A DNA stretch of 64,000 nt from [Anoxybacillus] calidus (GCF_013760845.1 NZ_JACDUU010000001.1:277985-341984), one strand, 5' to 3'. Counted from the stretch's first letter, positions 36,385 to 47,172 are shown. Numbers and translations: made by a program. Notes: generated by a model not told the origin, from the sequence alone.

Positions 36385-38046
36385 ATGGAACAAGTAAAAT
36401 GTGAATGTGGTCATGTCAATCCGCACGGAACCGTTTTTTGCGAATCATGTGGAAAGCCGATTGTGGAGGATTCGACAAAAAAGCTGTTAGATATGCGCTA
36501 TGAAGGGAGCGCACGTCGCTCACAAACATATAATAAAACAATTATTGATAAGGTTTGGAATTTTTTTTCGTCTGTAAAGGTTGGAGTATGGCTTATTGTC
36601 ATTACGTTATTAGCGTCTGCGATTGGTACGATTTATCCACAGGAAATGTACATTCCGCCAAACGTTACGCCGGCGGAATATTATGAAGAACAGTATGGCT
36701 GGACAGGAAAACTTTATTATGAGCTTGGGTTTAATAATTTGTATGGCTCATGGTGGTACATGCTGTTAATTGCATCGATTGGTGTGTCGCTTGTTATTTG
36801 CAGTCTTGACCGTGTCGTTCCGCTTTATCGCGCTCTAAAAAATCAAGGTGTTGTGCGCCATGAGACGTTTTTGCGCCGCCAACGCCTGTTCAGCGTTTCA
36901 AAAGTGGACAACTATGACAAACTGATTGATGAGGTAAAGGAGAAGCTTACAAAACGCCGCTATCATATTCGGGAAGAGAACGGTAACATCTTAGCGGAAA
37001 AGGGCCGCTTCTCGCGCTGGGGACCGTATGTCAACCATATCGGCTTAATCATCTTTTTAATTGGTGCGATGCTTCGTTTCGTACCGGGGATGTATGTCGA
37101 TGAAGTATTATGGATTCGCGAAGGCGAGACAAAAGAAATTCCGGGAACAAACGGAAAGTATTTTTTAAAAAATGAGAAATTTACGTTTGAAGTCTATGAA
37201 AAAGACAAAGAAAAAGAGGTATTCCAAGAAGCGATTGACCGCGTCGGCAGCGGCATGGTGGCGAAAAACTATCAGTCCGATGTTGTGCTTTACGAGCGCG
37301 TCGGTCCAATCGTGCCAGGGGAAGAACCAAAATTAAAGAAAGTAAAAGAGTATAAGATTCGCGTCAATGAACCGCTCAAATATGACCATTATGCATTGTA
37401 TCAGGTCGATTTTAAAATGAATGAACCAAATAAAATGTCGTTTCATTTAGTTGATAAAAACACGAATGAACAATTTGGTCTTGTAACAGTTGATTTGCGC
37501 AATCCGAAACCTGCTTATGATTTAGGAAATGGATATCGTGTCGAACTTTTAAGCTATTTCCCGGATTTCTATTTTGATGAGAATGGTAATCCAGCGACAA
37601 AATCAAAAATTCCAAACAATCCGGCGTTTGTCTTTAAAATGATTACTCCTGACAAGCCGAAAGGAGAAGTAAGTTTTGTGGCTATTCGCCAAACCATTGA
37701 GCCTTTAGGGGACAATAAATATAAAATGTCGTTTGCCGGTCTTGAGACGAAAAATGTTTCTGGACTAACCGTGCGCCGCGACTTCACACTTTGGATACTT
37801 GGAGTAGGCGGAGCGATTTTTATGATTGGGCTTATTCAAGGAATGTATTGGAATCACCGCCGCATTTGGCTAAAGCGTGTCAACGATGAAGTGCTGTTTG
37901 CGGCACATACGAACAAAAACTGGTATGGTTTGAAAAATGAAATTAAGCAAATCATTGACGGCACAGAACTTGTAATGCCGATTGACCAAGCGGAAGAAGA
38001 GAAAAAAGGAGCGCAAGGAGGGGATGACAGTGGCGCAACTAAGTAG
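36385..38046 (+). CDS. resB: Cytochrome c biogenesis protein ResB
   Basis: Haem-handling membrane component of the system II cytochrome c maturation machine. 553 residues. It starts with a Cys4 zinc-ribbon-like segment ([19 protein letters not shown], residues 5-23), then [19 protein letters not shown], three transmembrane helices near 60-80, 115-135 and 215-230, a large extracytoplasmic domain and a last helix near 470-490. It starts 13 bases after resA with AGGGAG. Overlaps resC by about 17 bases. Confidence 0.93.
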   Translation: MEQVKCECGHVNPHGTVFCESCGKPIVEDSTKKLLDMRYEGSARRSQTYNKTIIDKVWNFFSSVKVGVWLIVITLLASAIGTIYPQEMYIPPNVTPAEYYEEQYGWTGKLYYELGFNNLYGSWWYMLLIASIGVSLVICSLDRVVPLYRALKNQGVVRHETFLRRQRLFSVSKVDNYDKLIDEVKEKLTKRRYHIREENGNILAEKGRFSRWGPYVNHIGLIIFLIGAMLRFVPGMYVDEVLWIREGETKEIPGTNGKYFLKNEKFTFEVYEKDKEKEVFQEAIDRVGSGMVAKNYQSDVVLYERVGPIVPGEEPKLKKVKEYKIRVNEPLKYDHYALYQVDFKMNEPNKMSFHLVDKNTNEQFGLVTVDLRNPKPAYDLGNGYRVELLSYFPDFYFDENGNPATKSKIPNNPAFVFKMITPDKPKGEVSFVAIRQTIEPLGDNKYKMSFAGLETKNVSGLTVRRDFTLWILGVGGAIFMIGLIQGMYWNHRRIWLKRVNDEVLFAAHTNKNWYGLKNEIKQIIDGTELVMPIDQAEEEKKGAQGGDDSGATK

Positions 38047-39208
38047 TACATTGCTTTATATCGCCTTTATATTATATTTAATCGGCACGGTTTTTTTTGG
38101 CGGTGCGATTCGCGATAAAAAAGCGAAGCGTAGCACTAACCGCTCGGCAACGATTGGAATTGCGATTACGATCATCGGATTTATTGCCCAGTTAGGATAT
38201 TTCATTACAAGATGGATTGCTGCAGGCCATGCTCCAGTCAGCAACTTGTTTGAATTTACGACATTTTTTGGCATGATGCTCGTTGGCGCTTTCATCATCA
38301 TTTATTTTATTTATAAGATAAGCATATTAGGTTTATTTGCCTTGCCTGTCGCGATTTTAATCATTGCATATGCAAGCATGTTTCCGCGGGAAATTTCTCC
38401 GCTTATTCCGGCACTGCAAAGCGACTGGCTGCATATTCACGTAACGACAGCGGCTGCTGGAGAGGCGATTCTCGCTATCAGCTTCGTTGCGGGGCTCATT
38501 TACTTAATCCGCGTCGTTGATCAATCAAAACCAAGCAAGCGCACATTCTGGCTCGAATTTATTCTTTTCTGCTTAATTAGCACGCTTGGCTTTGTGCTTG
38601 TGTCGACATCCTTTAAAGCGGCGGATTATGAAGCAAAATTTACATGGATTGATAAAAATGATAAAGAAGCGGAAGTTGTGTATTCTATGCCAGCGTTGGT
38701 CGGCCCGCACAAAGGAGAGTTACAAACTGCCGATCGCTTTGAACCGATCGTTGAAATGCCGGCAATGATCAATGCGAAAAAGTTAAATACCGTCATTTGG
38801 TCGTTAATAGGAGGATTTGTTTTATATTGGTTGCTGCGACTTATTTTGCGCAAGCGGATTGCTGCTAGTTTGCAGCCTTTAGTCAAAAATGTTAACTTAG
38901 ATGTAGCCGATGAAATTGGTTATCGTGCGGTAGCGATCGGCTTTCCTGTCTTCACGCTTGGAGCGCTTATTTTTGCGATGATTTGGGCGCAAATTGCCTG
39001 GACTCGTTTTTGGGGCTGGGACCCGAAAGAAGTATGGGCATTAATCACATGGCTCTTTTATGCTGCCTTCTTGCATCTTCGTTTATCAAAAGGATGGCAC
39101 GGTGAAAAATCGGCTTGGCTTGCGGTCATCGGTTTTGCGATTATCATGTTTAACCTAGTCGCTGTGAACCTTGTCATTGCTGGACTGCATTCGTATGCAG
39201 GAACATAA
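38030..39208 (+). CDS. resC: Cytochrome c biogenesis protein ResC
   Basis: Polytopic haem lyase subunit of system II. 392 residues. The WWD-type haem motif is present as [20 protein letters not shown], together with the conserved His residues in [18 protein letters not shown] and LHLRLSKGW. The GTG at 38030 is preferred (MAQLSS start, 8 bases after AAGGAGG) over the ATG at 38024, which is too close to that site. The last gene of resABC; a dispersed palindrome with T-run follows and separates resD. Confidence 0.92.
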   Translation: MAQLSSTLLYIAFILYLIGTVFFGGAIRDKKAKRSTNRSATIGIAITIIGFIAQLGYFITRWIAAGHAPVSNLFEFTTFFGMMLVGAFIIIYFIYKISILGLFALPVAILIIAYASMFPREISPLIPALQSDWLHIHVTTAAAGEAILAISFVAGLIYLIRVVDQSKPSKRTFWLEFILFCLISTLGFVLVSTSFKAADYEAKFTWIDKNDKEAEVVYSMPALVGPHKGELQTADRFEPIVEMPAMINAKKLNTVIWSLIGGFVLYWLLRLILRKRIAASLQPLVKNVNLDVADEIGYRAVAIGFPVFTLGALIFAMIWAQIAWTRFWGWDPKEVWALITWLFYAAFLHLRLSKGWHGEKSAWLAVIGFAIIMFNLVAVNLVIAGLHSYAGT

Positions 39209-39225
39209 AGTAACGGAAGGAAGAA

Positions 39226-39336
39226 AGAGGCTGACCCAAAAGCAACGTGTCAGACCCCACAATACAATATATAGGTCAATTGCTATATATTGTGAAATGC
39301 ATGTGAGGTCAGATACTTATGGGTCAGCCCCTTTTT
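39226..39336. repeat. Dispersed palindromic repeat between resC and resD
   Basis: Left end AGAGGCTGACCC...GTGTCAGACCCCACAA; right end TGTGAGGTCAGATACTTATG...GGGTCAGCCCCTTTTT. AATATATAG and CTATATATTG mark the inner stem. Its T-run can end the resABC transcript. Confidence 0.85.
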
Positions 39337-39407
39337 CAATATTTGTAAATGAAGAAATAGAAAGGAATTTCACGTTTTTGTAAAATGAGCATGGAGGGAT
39401 GTTCATC

Positions 39408-40127
39408 ATGGAGAATAAGCAAATCAAAATTTTAGTTGTCGACGATGAAGAGAGAATTCGCCGGTTGTTAAAGATGTATTTGGAGCGCGAGGAATATGTC
39501 ATCGAAGAAGCGGATAATGGAGATGACGCGTTAAAGAAGGCACTCGAAAACGATTATGACTTAATCTTGCTCGATTTAATGCTTCCAGGTAAAGATGGCA
39601 TTGATGTATGCAGGGAAATTCGCGATAAAAAAGCGACGCCGATCATTATGTTGACTGCAAAAGGAGAAGAGGCAAACCGCGTGCAAGGCTTTGAAGCAGG
39701 AACGGACGATTATATTGTGAAACCGTTCAGTCCGCGAGAAGTAGTGCTCCGCGTCAAAGCGCTGCTGCGCCGGGCTGCTAATTCTACATATGTTCAGACG
39801 AATACAACTGCGAAAGATTTGCTCGTTTTTCCACATTTAACGATTGATAATGATGCGCACCGTGTGACGGCAGATGGCAAAGAGGTCAGCTTGACACCGA
39901 AAGAATATGAATTGCTTTTATTTTTAGCAAAATCCCCTGACAAAGTGTTTGATCGTGAACACTTATTGAAAGAAGTCTGGCATTATGAATTTTTTGGTGA
40001 TTTGCGAACAGTCGATACGCATATTAAACGTCTGCGTGAAAAATTAAATAAAGTTTCTCCAATCGCCGCAAAGATGATTGTAACGGTTTGGGGAGTAGGC
40101 TATAAGTTCGAGGTTGTGAACGAATGA
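39408..40127 (+). CDS. resD: Response regulator ResD
   Basis: OmpR-type regulator of aerobic and anaerobic respiration. 239 residues. Receiver domain with the acidic pocket VDDEER, phospho-acceptor Asp56 in [13 protein letters not shown], and Lys in [12 protein letters not shown]; winged helix with [20 protein letters not shown] and [14 protein letters not shown] at 39408 has GGAGGG 10 bases away; the ATG at 39399 is too close. Overlaps resE by 4 bases. Confidence 0.94.
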   Translation: MENKQIKILVVDDEERIRRLLKMYLEREEYVIEEADNGDDALKKALENDYDLILLDLMLPGKDGIDVCREIRDKKATPIIMLTAKGEEANRVQGFEAGTDDYIVKPFSPREVVLRVKALLRRAANSTYVQTNTTAKDLLVFPHLTIDNDAHRVTADGKEVSLTPKEYELLLFLAKSPDKVFDREHLLKEVWHYEFFGDLRTVDTHIKRLREKLNKVSPIAAKMIVTVWGVGYKFEVVNE

Positions 40128-41920
40128 TTGTGTTTTGGCGCAGTGTTGTTGGAAAACTTTGGTTTACTATTCTTTTGCTTGTTTCGTTTGTTTTATTTAT
40201 TTTGACGATTCTGTTATTGGAGTTTTTTGAAAACTACCATGTGGAAGAAGAAGAAAAAAAGTTGACCCAATTAGCAACAAAAGTAGCGGCAGTTATGGAG
40301 GAACATGATGACAAGGAACTCGGCCGCTCGATTGCCTGGCAGCTTGTAGATGATATATCGAAAGCAGTGATTATTGCCGATGACGAACATTATTGGTATT
40401 CGCCAGGTCATAAAAAGCTGGCTGATATACCGTTAACATTTATTGAGAAAGACCCGGATTTAGCGAAAGTATTTACCGAACGAAAGAAAGTGCATAAAAA
40501 AACGTATTTGCCTAATATTCAATTAGGAAATGACCGCTATAGCGAATTATTAATTGTCGGTGTGCCGCTTGAGATAGAAAATGGGAAGTATGGCGCGGTC
40601 TTTATTTATCAGTCACTTAAGATTGTTGAAGATACGACAAAACATACAACGAAATTTATTTTTCTGGCAGCGTTTATTGCCATCATCTTAACAACGATAT
40701 TTGCGTTTTTCTTGTCAACGAGAATTACTGCTCCGCTTCGAAAAATGCGCCAGGCTGCTTTTGAAATGGCACGCGGAAAGTTTGATACGAAAGTGCCGAT
40801 TTTAACACATGATGAAATCGGGGAGCTTGCCATGGCGTTCAATCAAATGGGGCGGCAATTGCAATTTAATATTAATGCCTTAAACCAAGAAAAAGAGCAA
40901 CTATCCAGCATTTTAAGCAGCATGGCTGATGGTGTCATCACTTTTAACCGCAATGCGGAAATTTTAATTACGAATCCTCCGGCGGATCGATTTCTTCAAG
41001 CTTGGTACTACGAGCAAGGATGGCAGGCGAATGAGATGGCACAGCTGCCCCCGCAAGTCAATGAGTTATTTGCCCGCGTTGTTTCTGAAGAAAAGGAACA
41101 AATGACAGAGATCACACTCCAAGGGCGCAGTTGGGTGATTTTAATGACACCGCTTTATAATAAGACAATGATTCGCGGTGCTGTTGCTGTTTTGCGTGAT
41201 ATGACGGAAGAACGTCGTTTAGACAAATTGCGCAAAGATTTTATCGCCAATGTTTCTCATGAGCTGCGCACGCCGATTGCGATGCTTCAAGGATATAGCG
41301 AGGCGATCATTGATGACATCGCTGCTTCTGAAGAAGAGAAAAAAGAGTTGGCACAAGTCATTTACGATGAATCGCTGCGCATGGGCCGCCTTGTGAACGA
41401 TTTATTAGACTTGGCTCGCATGGAAGCAGGACATATTACACTAAATTACGAGAAGGTCGAGCTTGGCCCTTATATCGAACGGATTATTCGCAAGTTTCAA
41501 GGACTGGCAAAAGAAAAACATATTCATTTGTCATATGAAATCAAGGAACGAGACATGATACTTCAGTTAGATCCTGATCGCATTGAACAAGTGTTGACGA
41601 ACTTAATTGATAATGCGATTCGTCATACAGACGCAGGCGGATCCGTCAATGTCATGGCTGAACGAAGCGGGGACGGTATCCGAATTCAAGTCCAAGATTC
41701 CGGTTCCGGCATTCCGGAAGAAGACTTGCCATTTGTGTTTGAACGCTTTTACAAAGCGGATAAAGCAAGAACCCGAGGACGTTCCGGAACAGGGCTTGGC
41801 CTTGCGATTGCAAAAAACATTATTGAAGCCCATAAAGGAACGATTTCGGTGCATAGTAAATTGAACGAAGGCACGACGTTTACATTTTATTTGCCAAGTA
41901 AAAAAGCAGAAACAAGATAG
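40124..41920 (+). CDS. resE: Sensor histidine kinase ResE
   Basis: Partner kinase of ResD. 598 residues: first membrane helix (12-35), extracytoplasmic domain to about 170, second helix (180-202), HAMP ([20 protein letters not shown]), PAS-like segment ([20 protein letters not shown]), phospho-His in [20 protein letters not shown], and the ATPase domain with [20 protein letters not shown] and [11 protein letters not shown] at 40124 overlaps resD. All key residues are present. Confidence 0.94.
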   Translation: MIVFWRSVVGKLWFTILLLVSFVLFILTILLLEFFENYHVEEEEKKLTQLATKVAAVMEEHDDKELGRSIAWQLVDDISKAVIIADDEHYWYSPGHKKLADIPLTFIEKDPDLAKVFTERKKVHKKTYLPNIQLGNDRYSELLIVGVPLEIENGKYGAVFIYQSLKIVEDTTKHTTKFIFLAAFIAIILTTIFAFFLSTRITAPLRKMRQAAFEMARGKFDTKVPILTHDEIGELAMAFNQMGRQLQFNINALNQEKEQLSSILSSMADGVITFNRNAEILITNPPADRFLQAWYYEQGWQANEMAQLPPQVNELFARVVSEEKEQMTEITLQGRSWVILMTPLYNKTMIRGAVAVLRDMTEERRLDKLRKDFIANVSHELRTPIAMLQGYSEAIIDDIAASEEEKKELAQVIYDESLRMGRLVNDLLDLARMEAGHITLNYEKVELGPYIERIIRKFQGLAKEKHIHLSYEIKERDMILQLDPDRIEQVLTNLIDNAIRHTDAGGSVNVMAERSGDGIRIQVQDSGSGIPEEDLPFVFERFYKADKARTRGRSGTGLGLAIAKNIIEAHKGTISVHSKLNEGTTFTFYLPSKKAETR

Positions 41921-41972
41921 TGAACAACAATGCAAGAAGTCTAAATCAAAACTCTAAATCAAAACTAGCCCT

Positions 41973-42094
41973 GGGGCTGACCCATAAGTGTCTGACTTCA
42001 CGCGCAATCCATCATATATCGTTCATTTATCTCGATATTATGACCTATATATTGTGTTGTGAGGTCTGGCACGTTGCTTAAGGTCAGTCTCTTT
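41973..42094. repeat. Dispersed palindromic repeat between resE and nagA
   Basis: GGGGCTGACCCATAAGTGTC...TTCAC at left; TGTGAGGTCTGGCAC...AAGGTCAGTCTCTTT at right; TATATATTGTG inside. It follows resE and can terminate resDE. Confidence 0.85.
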
Positions 42095-42108
42095 GTATTG
42101 TGAGTGTT

Positions 42109-42137
42109 TAGTGGTATAGACAACTAGTTTATATAAT
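42109..42137 (+). promoter_or_regulatory. NagR (YvoA) operator and -10 of the nag operon
   Basis: TAGTGGTATAGACAACTA (42109-42126) is an imperfect dyad closely matching the DasR/NagR consensus built on GTNTAGAC. TATAAT at 42132-42137 is the likely -10, so bound NagR would block the promoter. The regulator is encoded downstream at 44119. Confidence 0.75.
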
Positions 42138-42180
42138 GTTATGATATTTGCAAAAAAGATTTCTAGAAGGTGCAAAAATA

Positions 42181-43368
42181 ATGAAAACAAAGCGGATACT
42201 TGTTACTAATGCTACTGTTTACGCAGAAGATAAAATCATTGATAAAGGTTATGTGTTAGTGGAAAACAGTAAAATTTTAGACATTGGTTCTATTCAATCA
42301 CTACCTCGATTACATGATGATATGGAGCTTGTTGAACTTGATGAAAGCTATAAACTGATTCCTGGTTTTATCGATCTTCATATTCACGGTGCTGCCGGGG
42401 CAGATACAATGGATGCAACTTTGGAAGCGTTAAAAACGATGGCGAAAATCTTGCCGCAAGAAGGAACAACTAGTTTTCTCGCTACGACGATGACGACTTC
42501 TCCGGAAGACATTGAGAAAGCGTTAAAAAATGCAGCCAATTACATTCAACATGAAAACAGTTTTGGAGAAGCAGAGCTGCTCGGGGTTCATCTTGAAGGG
42601 CCATTTATTTCACCGAAAAGAGCCGGAGCGCAGCATCCGGGTCATATTATTGCTCCTGATATCGAGCTTTTTAAAAAGTGGCAGGAGATCGCCGCTGGTT
42701 ATATTCGGCTTGTAACATTGGCCCCAGAACAAGAGAACGGTTTGGAGTTAACAAAATATTTAAGAGACAGCGGCGTTGTTGCTTCCATAGGGCATTCTGA
42801 TGCAACCTATAAGGAAGTCGTTGCAGCAATCGATGCAGGAATTACTCATGCGACCCATCTTTTTAACGGCATGCGTGGCATCCATCATCGCGAACCAGGA
42901 GTAGCCGGAGCGGTGCTCATGCATGATGAAGTGAAGTGTGAAATGATTGTGGATGGCATTCACGTAGGACCAGAAATGGTGCGTTTTGCTTATCGCAACA
43001 AGGGGGCAAACGGTATCGTTTTAATCACTGACGCGATGCGTGCTAAATGTCTTGGCGCTGGAACATATGATTTAGGCGGTCAAGAAGTTACTGTTGATGG
43101 CGAAAGAGCGACATTGAAAGATGGAACGCTGGCAGGAAGCATTTTAAAGCTGAAAGATGCAATGAAAAATATGATGTCTTTTGCAGGATGCTCACTTGAA
43201 GATGTTATTCGCATGGCTGCTTGGAATCCGGCAAAACAATTGCAGATTCTTGATCGAAAAGGAAGCATTCAAAAAGGGAAAGATGCGGACCTTGTTGTCC
43301 TTAATGAAGAATATGACGTTGTCATGACGTTTTGTCGTGGAGAATTAGCTTATTCCAGAGGGATATGA
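42181..43368 (+). CDS. nagA: N-acetylglucosamine-6-phosphate deacetylase
   Basis: Deacetylates GlcNAc-6-P to GlcN-6-P. 395 residues of the amidohydrolase superfamily: metal site LIPGFIDLHIHGAAGAD, catalytic-Glu loop LLGVHLEGPFISPKRAGA, SIGHSDATY and HATHLFNGM, and the acid LITDAMRAKCLG. The ATG at 42181 follows AGAAGGTG; the open frame further upstream has no homology. Overlaps the original nagB start (ATGA). Induced by GlcNAc-6-P or GlcN-6-P through NagR, as inferred from the upstream operator. Confidence 0.94.
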   Translation: MKTKRILVTNATVYAEDKIIDKGYVLVENSKILDIGSIQSLPRLHDDMELVELDESYKLIPGFIDLHIHGAAGADTMDATLEALKTMAKILPQEGTTSFLATTMTTSPEDIEKALKNAANYIQHENSFGEAELLGVHLEGPFISPKRAGAQHPGHIIAPDIELFKKWQEIAAGYIRLVTLAPEQENGLELTKYLRDSGVVASIGHSDATYKEVVAAIDAGITHATHLFNGMRGIHHREPGVAGAVLMHDEVKCEMIVDGIHVGPEMVRFAYRNKGANGIVLITDAMRAKCLGAGTYDLGGQEVTVDGERATLKDGTLAGSILKLKDAMKNMMSFAGCSLEDVIRMAAWNPAKQLQILDRKGSIQKGKDADLVVLNEEYDVVMTFCRGELAYSRGI

Positions 43369-43397
43369 AACTAATCGAAGCGAAAGATTATTAAGAT

Positions 43398-44117
43398 ATG
43401 AGCCGAAAAGCAGCTGACATCATTAATGACCAAGTGAAGAAAAAGCCAAATTCTGTTCTTGGATTAGCAACAGGTGGAACGATGATGGGCGCATATGCTG
43501 CTTTAGTAGATGACTATAAACAAAACGGTACTTCCTATCAACAAATCAAGACGGTAAATTTAGACGAATATATTGGTTTGGAGCCTGAACATCCAAACAG
43601 TTACCACTATTACATAAATGGGCACTTCTTTAATCGTGTAGATATTCCAAAGGACCAAACGTACCTTCCAAATGGACTAGCAAAAGATATCGAGGCAGAG
43701 TGTCAGCATTATGAGAGTTTGATTGAACAAATTGGCGGAATGGATTTGCAGCTGTTGGGCATCGGACAAAACGGCCATATTGGCTTTAACGAGCCAGGAA
43801 CCTCCTTTGAATCTACTACACATATAGTCGAACTTGCATCTTTAATGAGACAAGCGAATTCCTGTTTTTTTAATCGGCTTGAAAAAGTTCCAACCCATGC
43901 GATTACAATGGGGATTGCTACAATTATGAAAAGCAAAAAAATTTTGTTGTTAGTATCTGGAAAGAAGAAGGCGCATATTATTGCCCAGCTATTTACTGGG
44001 AAAGTCACTACGCAAATTCCAGCATCCATTTTAAACACACATCCTAACGTAATCGTTATTGCTGATCAAGAGGCACTATCATTGCTAAGTCCAGAAAAAA
44101 GAAAGGTGTATGTGTAA
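43398..44117 (+). CDS. nagB: Glucosamine-6-phosphate deaminase with an in-frame stop near its N-terminus
   Basis: Converts GlcN-6-P to fructose-6-P and ammonia. The conserved gene start is the ATG at 43365 overlapping the nagA stop (MKLIEAKDY), but codon 10 is TAA (43392-43394) where homologues have an acidic or polar residue; the same frame then runs on (DMSRKAADII) to 44117. Catalytic motifs are intact: LGLATGGTMMGAY, VNLDEYIGL, LLGIGQNGHIGFNEPG. The ATG at 43398 could allow restart but has no visible ribosome site and removes the first strand. Pseudogene, weakly expressed gene or sequence error. Confidence 0.8.
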   Translation: MSRKAADIINDQVKKKPNSVLGLATGGTMMGAYAALVDDYKQNGTSYQQIKTVNLDEYIGLEPEHPNSYHYYINGHFFNRVDIPKDQTYLPNGLAKDIEAECQHYESLIEQIGGMDLQLLGIGQNGHIGFNEPGTSFESTTHIVELASLMRQANSCFFNRLEKVPTHAITMGIATIMKSKKILLLVSGKKKAHIIAQLFTGKVTTQIPASILNTHPNVIVIADQEALSLLSPEKRKVYV

Positions 44118-44118
44118 C

Positions 44119-44841
44119 ATGATTAACAAACATTCGCCGCTTCCCATTTACTATCAATTGGAACAGGGGATTAAAGAGTTAATTGAAAAGGCACAGTTAA
44201 AACCAGGAGACATAATACCGTCGGAACGAGAGCTTGCAGAAACTTACGAAATTAGCCGCATGACCGTTCGTCAGGCCATCAATAACTTGGTCAATGATGG
44301 GTATTTAGTAAGAAAGCGAGGAATAGGAACATTTGTCGCGGCAAAAAAAATTGAACAGCCATTAAAAGGGTTAACAAGTTTTTCTGAGGATATGCGCGCA
44401 AGAGGTATGGAACCAGGGACAAAGGTGCTTGATTTTCAAATCATTCAGGCAAACAAGTCGTTGGCCGAACAGCTGCAGATTCATAAAGGAGAAGATGTTT
44501 ATGAGATTCAAAGAGTTCGTCTGGCCGATCATTTGCCAATGGCGCTCGAGACATCTTATTTACCTTGTCATCTCGTTCCTGGCTTGACACGCGAAATTGT
44601 AAGCGGTTCCATATATAAATTTATTGAGAATAAGCTAGGGTTAAAAATTAAATCAGGCATTCAAGTATTAGAAGCGTCCATTGCCCGAAAGATAGAAGCG
44701 GAAATTTTGCAAATTAAAGAAGGTGCTCCAGTTCTGCTTATTCAACGAAATAGTTATTTGGAAAGCGGGCAACCATTAGAACTTGTAAAATCAATTTATC
44801 GTGGAGACCGTTATAAATTTACGATTGAAATGGAAAGGTAA
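44119..44841 (+). CDS. nagR: GntR/HutC-type repressor of GlcNAc use (NagR)
   Basis: 240 residues. N-terminal winged helix (PLPIYYQLEQGIKELIEKAQ, PSERELAETYEISRMTVRQA) and a C-terminal UTRA effector domain (LTSFSEDMRARGMEPGTKV, SYLPCHLVPGL, VLLIQRNSYLESGQPLELV). Orthologue of B. subtilis YvoA/NagR, which binds GlcN-6-P or GlcNAc-6-P. ATG at 44119 gives the usual start; the ATG at 44110 is possible. A matching operator stands upstream of nagA. Confidence 0.92.
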   Translation: MINKHSPLPIYYQLEQGIKELIEKAQLKPGDIIPSERELAETYEISRMTVRQAINNLVNDGYLVRKRGIGTFVAAKKIEQPLKGLTSFSEDMRARGMEPGTKVLDFQIIQANKSLAEQLQIHKGEDVYEIQRVRLADHLPMALETSYLPCHLVPGLTREIVSGSIYKFIENKLGLKIKSGIQVLEASIARKIEAEILQIKEGAPVLLIQRNSYLESGQPLELVKSIYRGDRYKFTIEMER

Positions 44842-44862
44842 ACAAGGTATAAATAAACAATG

Positions 44863-44889
44863 TAGAAAAGCAAGTAACTTGCTTTTCTA
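44863..44889 (+). terminator. Hairpin after nagR
   Basis: TAGAAAAGCAAG / CTTGCTTTTCTA with a 3-base loop. It may only partly stop transcription, as nagP follows on the same strand. Confidence 0.6.
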
Positions 44890-44919
44890 TTATACACGTA
44901 AAAAAGAGGAGGATAAATG

Positions 44920-46287
44920 ATGTTAGGATTTTTACAGCGGCTTGGAAAAGCGTTAATGCTGCCGATTGCTGTACTTCCTGCTGCAGCGTTATTGCTCCGT
45001 TTAGGGCAGCCGGACTTATTAAATATTCCTTTTATCGCTGCAGGCGGTGACGCAGTTTTTGCCAATTTAGCATTGTTGTTTGCAATTGGAATAGCTGTAG
45101 GTTTGGCAAAAGATAATAATGGTGCTGCAGCTTTAGCAGGTGCTATTGGGTACTTTGTATTAACAAAGGGAACAACAGCCATTAACGAAGACATTAATAT
45201 GTCTGTGTTAGGTGGATTTATTTCTGGTATTGTAGCTGGTCTTTTGTATAACCGCTATCATGGTATTAAATTGCCAGATTGGTTAGGCTTTTTTGGCGGT
45301 AAGCGATTTGTGCCGATTATTACATCTGTTGTAATGCTTGTATTAGCAGGTATTTTTGGATATATTTGGCCGCCTATTCAGGATGGAATCAATTCTGTCG
45401 GTGAGTGGATTGTTGGCGCTGGTGCCGTTGGAGTTGGGGTTTTCGGCTTTTTAAACCGTTTATTAATCCCGGTTGGTTTGCATCATGTATTGAATAGTTT
45501 AGTATGGTTTGTATTTGGTGAGTTTAACGGAAAAACAGGTGATTTGCACCGTTTCTTTGCCGGCGATCCTGATGCTGGAATCTTTATGACAGGATTTTTC
45601 CCGGTGATGATGTTTGGTCTGCCCGCTGCAGCTTTAGCGATGATTGCAGCCGCGAAAAAAGAACGTCGCAAAGCGGTATCTGGTGCGTTAATCGGCGTGG
45701 CATTCACATCATTCTTAACAGGGATTACTGAACCTATTGAGTTTTTATTCATGTTCTTGTCTCCTTTGCTTTATTTTGTGCACGCGGTGTTAACGGGTCT
45801 TTCTTTATCCATTGCGACTTTGTTAGATATACACCATGGATTTAGTTTTTCAGCAGGGGCGATTGACTATTTCTTGAATTTTGGTATTGCACAAAAACCA
45901 TATCTATTGTTAATCCAAGGCATCATTTACGGTGTTATTTACTTTGTAGTTTTCTATTTCCTTATTAAAAAGCTCGATTTAAAAACACCTGGACGTGAAG
46001 ACGAAATGGAAGGTGAGTTTACTGCTAGCACAGCATCGAACTCAGGAGCGAAATACGAAGCTCTTGCAACTCAATATATTGACGCATTGGGCGGAAAAGA
46101 CAACTTAACACAAATTGATAACTGTGTAACACGTTTACGTTTAAAGGTAAAAGATATGTCAAAAATCAATGAAAATGAACTCAAAAGATTAGGTGCAAAA
46201 GGTGTAATCCGTCTTAATGAAACTGATTTGCAAGTGGTTGTTGGTACAGATGTAGAATTTGTTGCTAATGAGATGAAAAAACTATAA
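44920..46287 (+). CDS. nagP: PTS N-acetylglucosamine transporter, EIICB
   Basis: Imports and phosphorylates GlcNAc. 455 residues: EIIC membrane domain (MLGFLQRLGKALMLPIAVLP; LIPVGLHHVLNSLVWF; GITEPIEFLFMFLSPLLY) followed by a linker and an EIIB domain whose phosphorylated Cys lies in IDNCVTRLRLKVKD (about residue 402). No EIIA domain, so an EIIA from elsewhere is needed, as for B. subtilis NagP. AGGAGG precedes two adjacent ATGs (44917 and 44920); the second is chosen. Completes a nagA-nagB-nagR-nagP unit. Confidence 0.93.
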   Translation: MLGFLQRLGKALMLPIAVLPAAALLLRLGQPDLLNIPFIAAGGDAVFANLALLFAIGIAVGLAKDNNGAAALAGAIGYFVLTKGTTAINEDINMSVLGGFISGIVAGLLYNRYHGIKLPDWLGFFGGKRFVPIITSVVMLVLAGIFGYIWPPIQDGINSVGEWIVGAGAVGVGVFGFLNRLLIPVGLHHVLNSLVWFVFGEFNGKTGDLHRFFAGDPDAGIFMTGFFPVMMFGLPAAALAMIAAAKKERRKAVSGALIGVAFTSFLTGITEPIEFLFMFLSPLLYFVHAVLTGLSLSIATLLDIHHGFSFSAGAIDYFLNFGIAQKPYLLLIQGIIYGVIYFVVFYFLIKKLDLKTPGREDEMEGEFTASTASNSGAKYEALATQYIDALGGKDNLTQIDNCVTRLRLKVKDMSKINENELKRLGAKGVIRLNETDLQVVVGTDVEFVANEMKKL

Positions 46288-46302
46288 TTACTTACAAGCC
46301 TT

Positions 46303-46432
46303 GAGGCTGACTCAAAAGCAAAGTGTTAGATCTCACAACATAATGTATAGGACATAGCATTAGAGAAATGAACTATATATTGTGGACTGCGCGTGAGGTC
46401 AGACACTTATGGGTCAGCTTCAGGGTCTTTTT
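46303..46432. repeat. Dispersed palindromic repeat after nagP
   Basis: GAGGCTGACTCAAAAGCAAAG...GATCTCACAACA at left; GTGAGGTCAGACACTTATGG...GTCAGCTTC at right; inner TATATATTGTG. Followed by TCTTTTT. Confidence 0.85.
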
Positions 46433-46497
46433 ATACTCTAAGATTAGGAGAGATTAGACGCTTTTAATTATAATTTCACATAAAAGGAGTATCCTTA

Positions 46498-46806
46498 TGA
46501 AACGCTTTGTTAGATTGTACTGCTTCTGATTTTCGTAATATGAATGGAAAACAATTAAAACAATCGATTAAAGCGTCAGAAGGAAGAGTAATTGTTTCGG
46601 AAATCATTGGAGCGTTTGCGCCGCTTTACCCAGCAGTGACAAACGCAGAAATCGCTGCTGCTTTTGACGCTGATTTACTGTTATTAAATTTTTTTGATGT
46701 GTTTGCACCGCATTTTGCCATCCCGGAAAACATTATGACTTATTCGATTGCGATTCGCGGCAAACGTCACACATATATTCGGATGGCGAGTTCTCCGCTG
46801 CGGTAG
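46498..46806 (+). pseudogene. Truncated, frameshifted TIM-barrel (PEP phosphonomutase-like) gene
   Basis: From 46498 the start ATGAAACGC runs into a stop after ten codons, while the +1 frame from 46507 reads LLDCTASDFRNMNGKQLK and then SEIIGAFAPLYPAVTNAEIA, FDADLLLLNFFDVFAPH. Removing one T in CGCTTTG restores MKRLLDCTASDF. After FAPH the sequence loses similarity and ends at 46806, so only about 80 of an expected several hundred residues remain. The parent family, often next to sugar PTS genes, is recalled with moderate certainty. Confidence 0.55.
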
Positions 46807-46840
46807 CATAGCGTTACATATTATGGAGGTTGGAATTACA

Positions 46841-47124
46841 ATGAGACGGATTTTGTCATTACAAGGCGGAATGGCAGCAGGGAAAACAACATTGGCGAAA
46901 CGATTAGAAAAGAGATTTAAAAGACGTTTTATTTGTGTATGAGAATCCTTATCCAATCGTGGAGAAAAGGAAAAAAACAGGATCTTGATATGTACAGGGA
47001 AAAGGATTTTATCTTGAATCAGAAATGGTTTATCGAAGCGGAAATTGAACGGTTTCATCAATTGCCGGAAGGAACCATTATTTTGATCGCGACGCGGAAG
47101 ATATTGAATTTTACACGTCATTAA
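46841..47124 (+). pseudogene. Decayed P-loop kinase-like gene, copy 1
   Basis: MRRILSLQGGMAAGKTTLAK has an intact Walker A motif (GGMAAGKT) behind TGGAGG, but the frame stops at 46940. YENPYPIVEKRKK and then YREKDFILNQKWFIEAEIER, FHQLPEGTI continue in other frames to 47124. At least two frameshifts and a truncated end. Paralogous to the copy at 48911; family resembles small P-loop nucleotide or drug kinases, not named further. Confidence 0.6.
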
Positions 47125-47132
47125 AAGGAGAG

Positions 47133-47172
47133 CCCACAATATGAAGACGTATAGTCTTGTATTGTGGGTTTT
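47133..47172 (+). terminator. Hairpin after the first kinase pseudogene
   Basis: CCCACAATA (47133-47141) pairs with TATTGTGGG (47160-47168), then TTTT. Confidence 0.6.

Noticed and set aside
41603..41935. 110-codon minus-strand and 85-codon plus-strand frames within resE
   Set aside because: Both are shadows of the ATPase domain of resE, which has all catalytic motifs.
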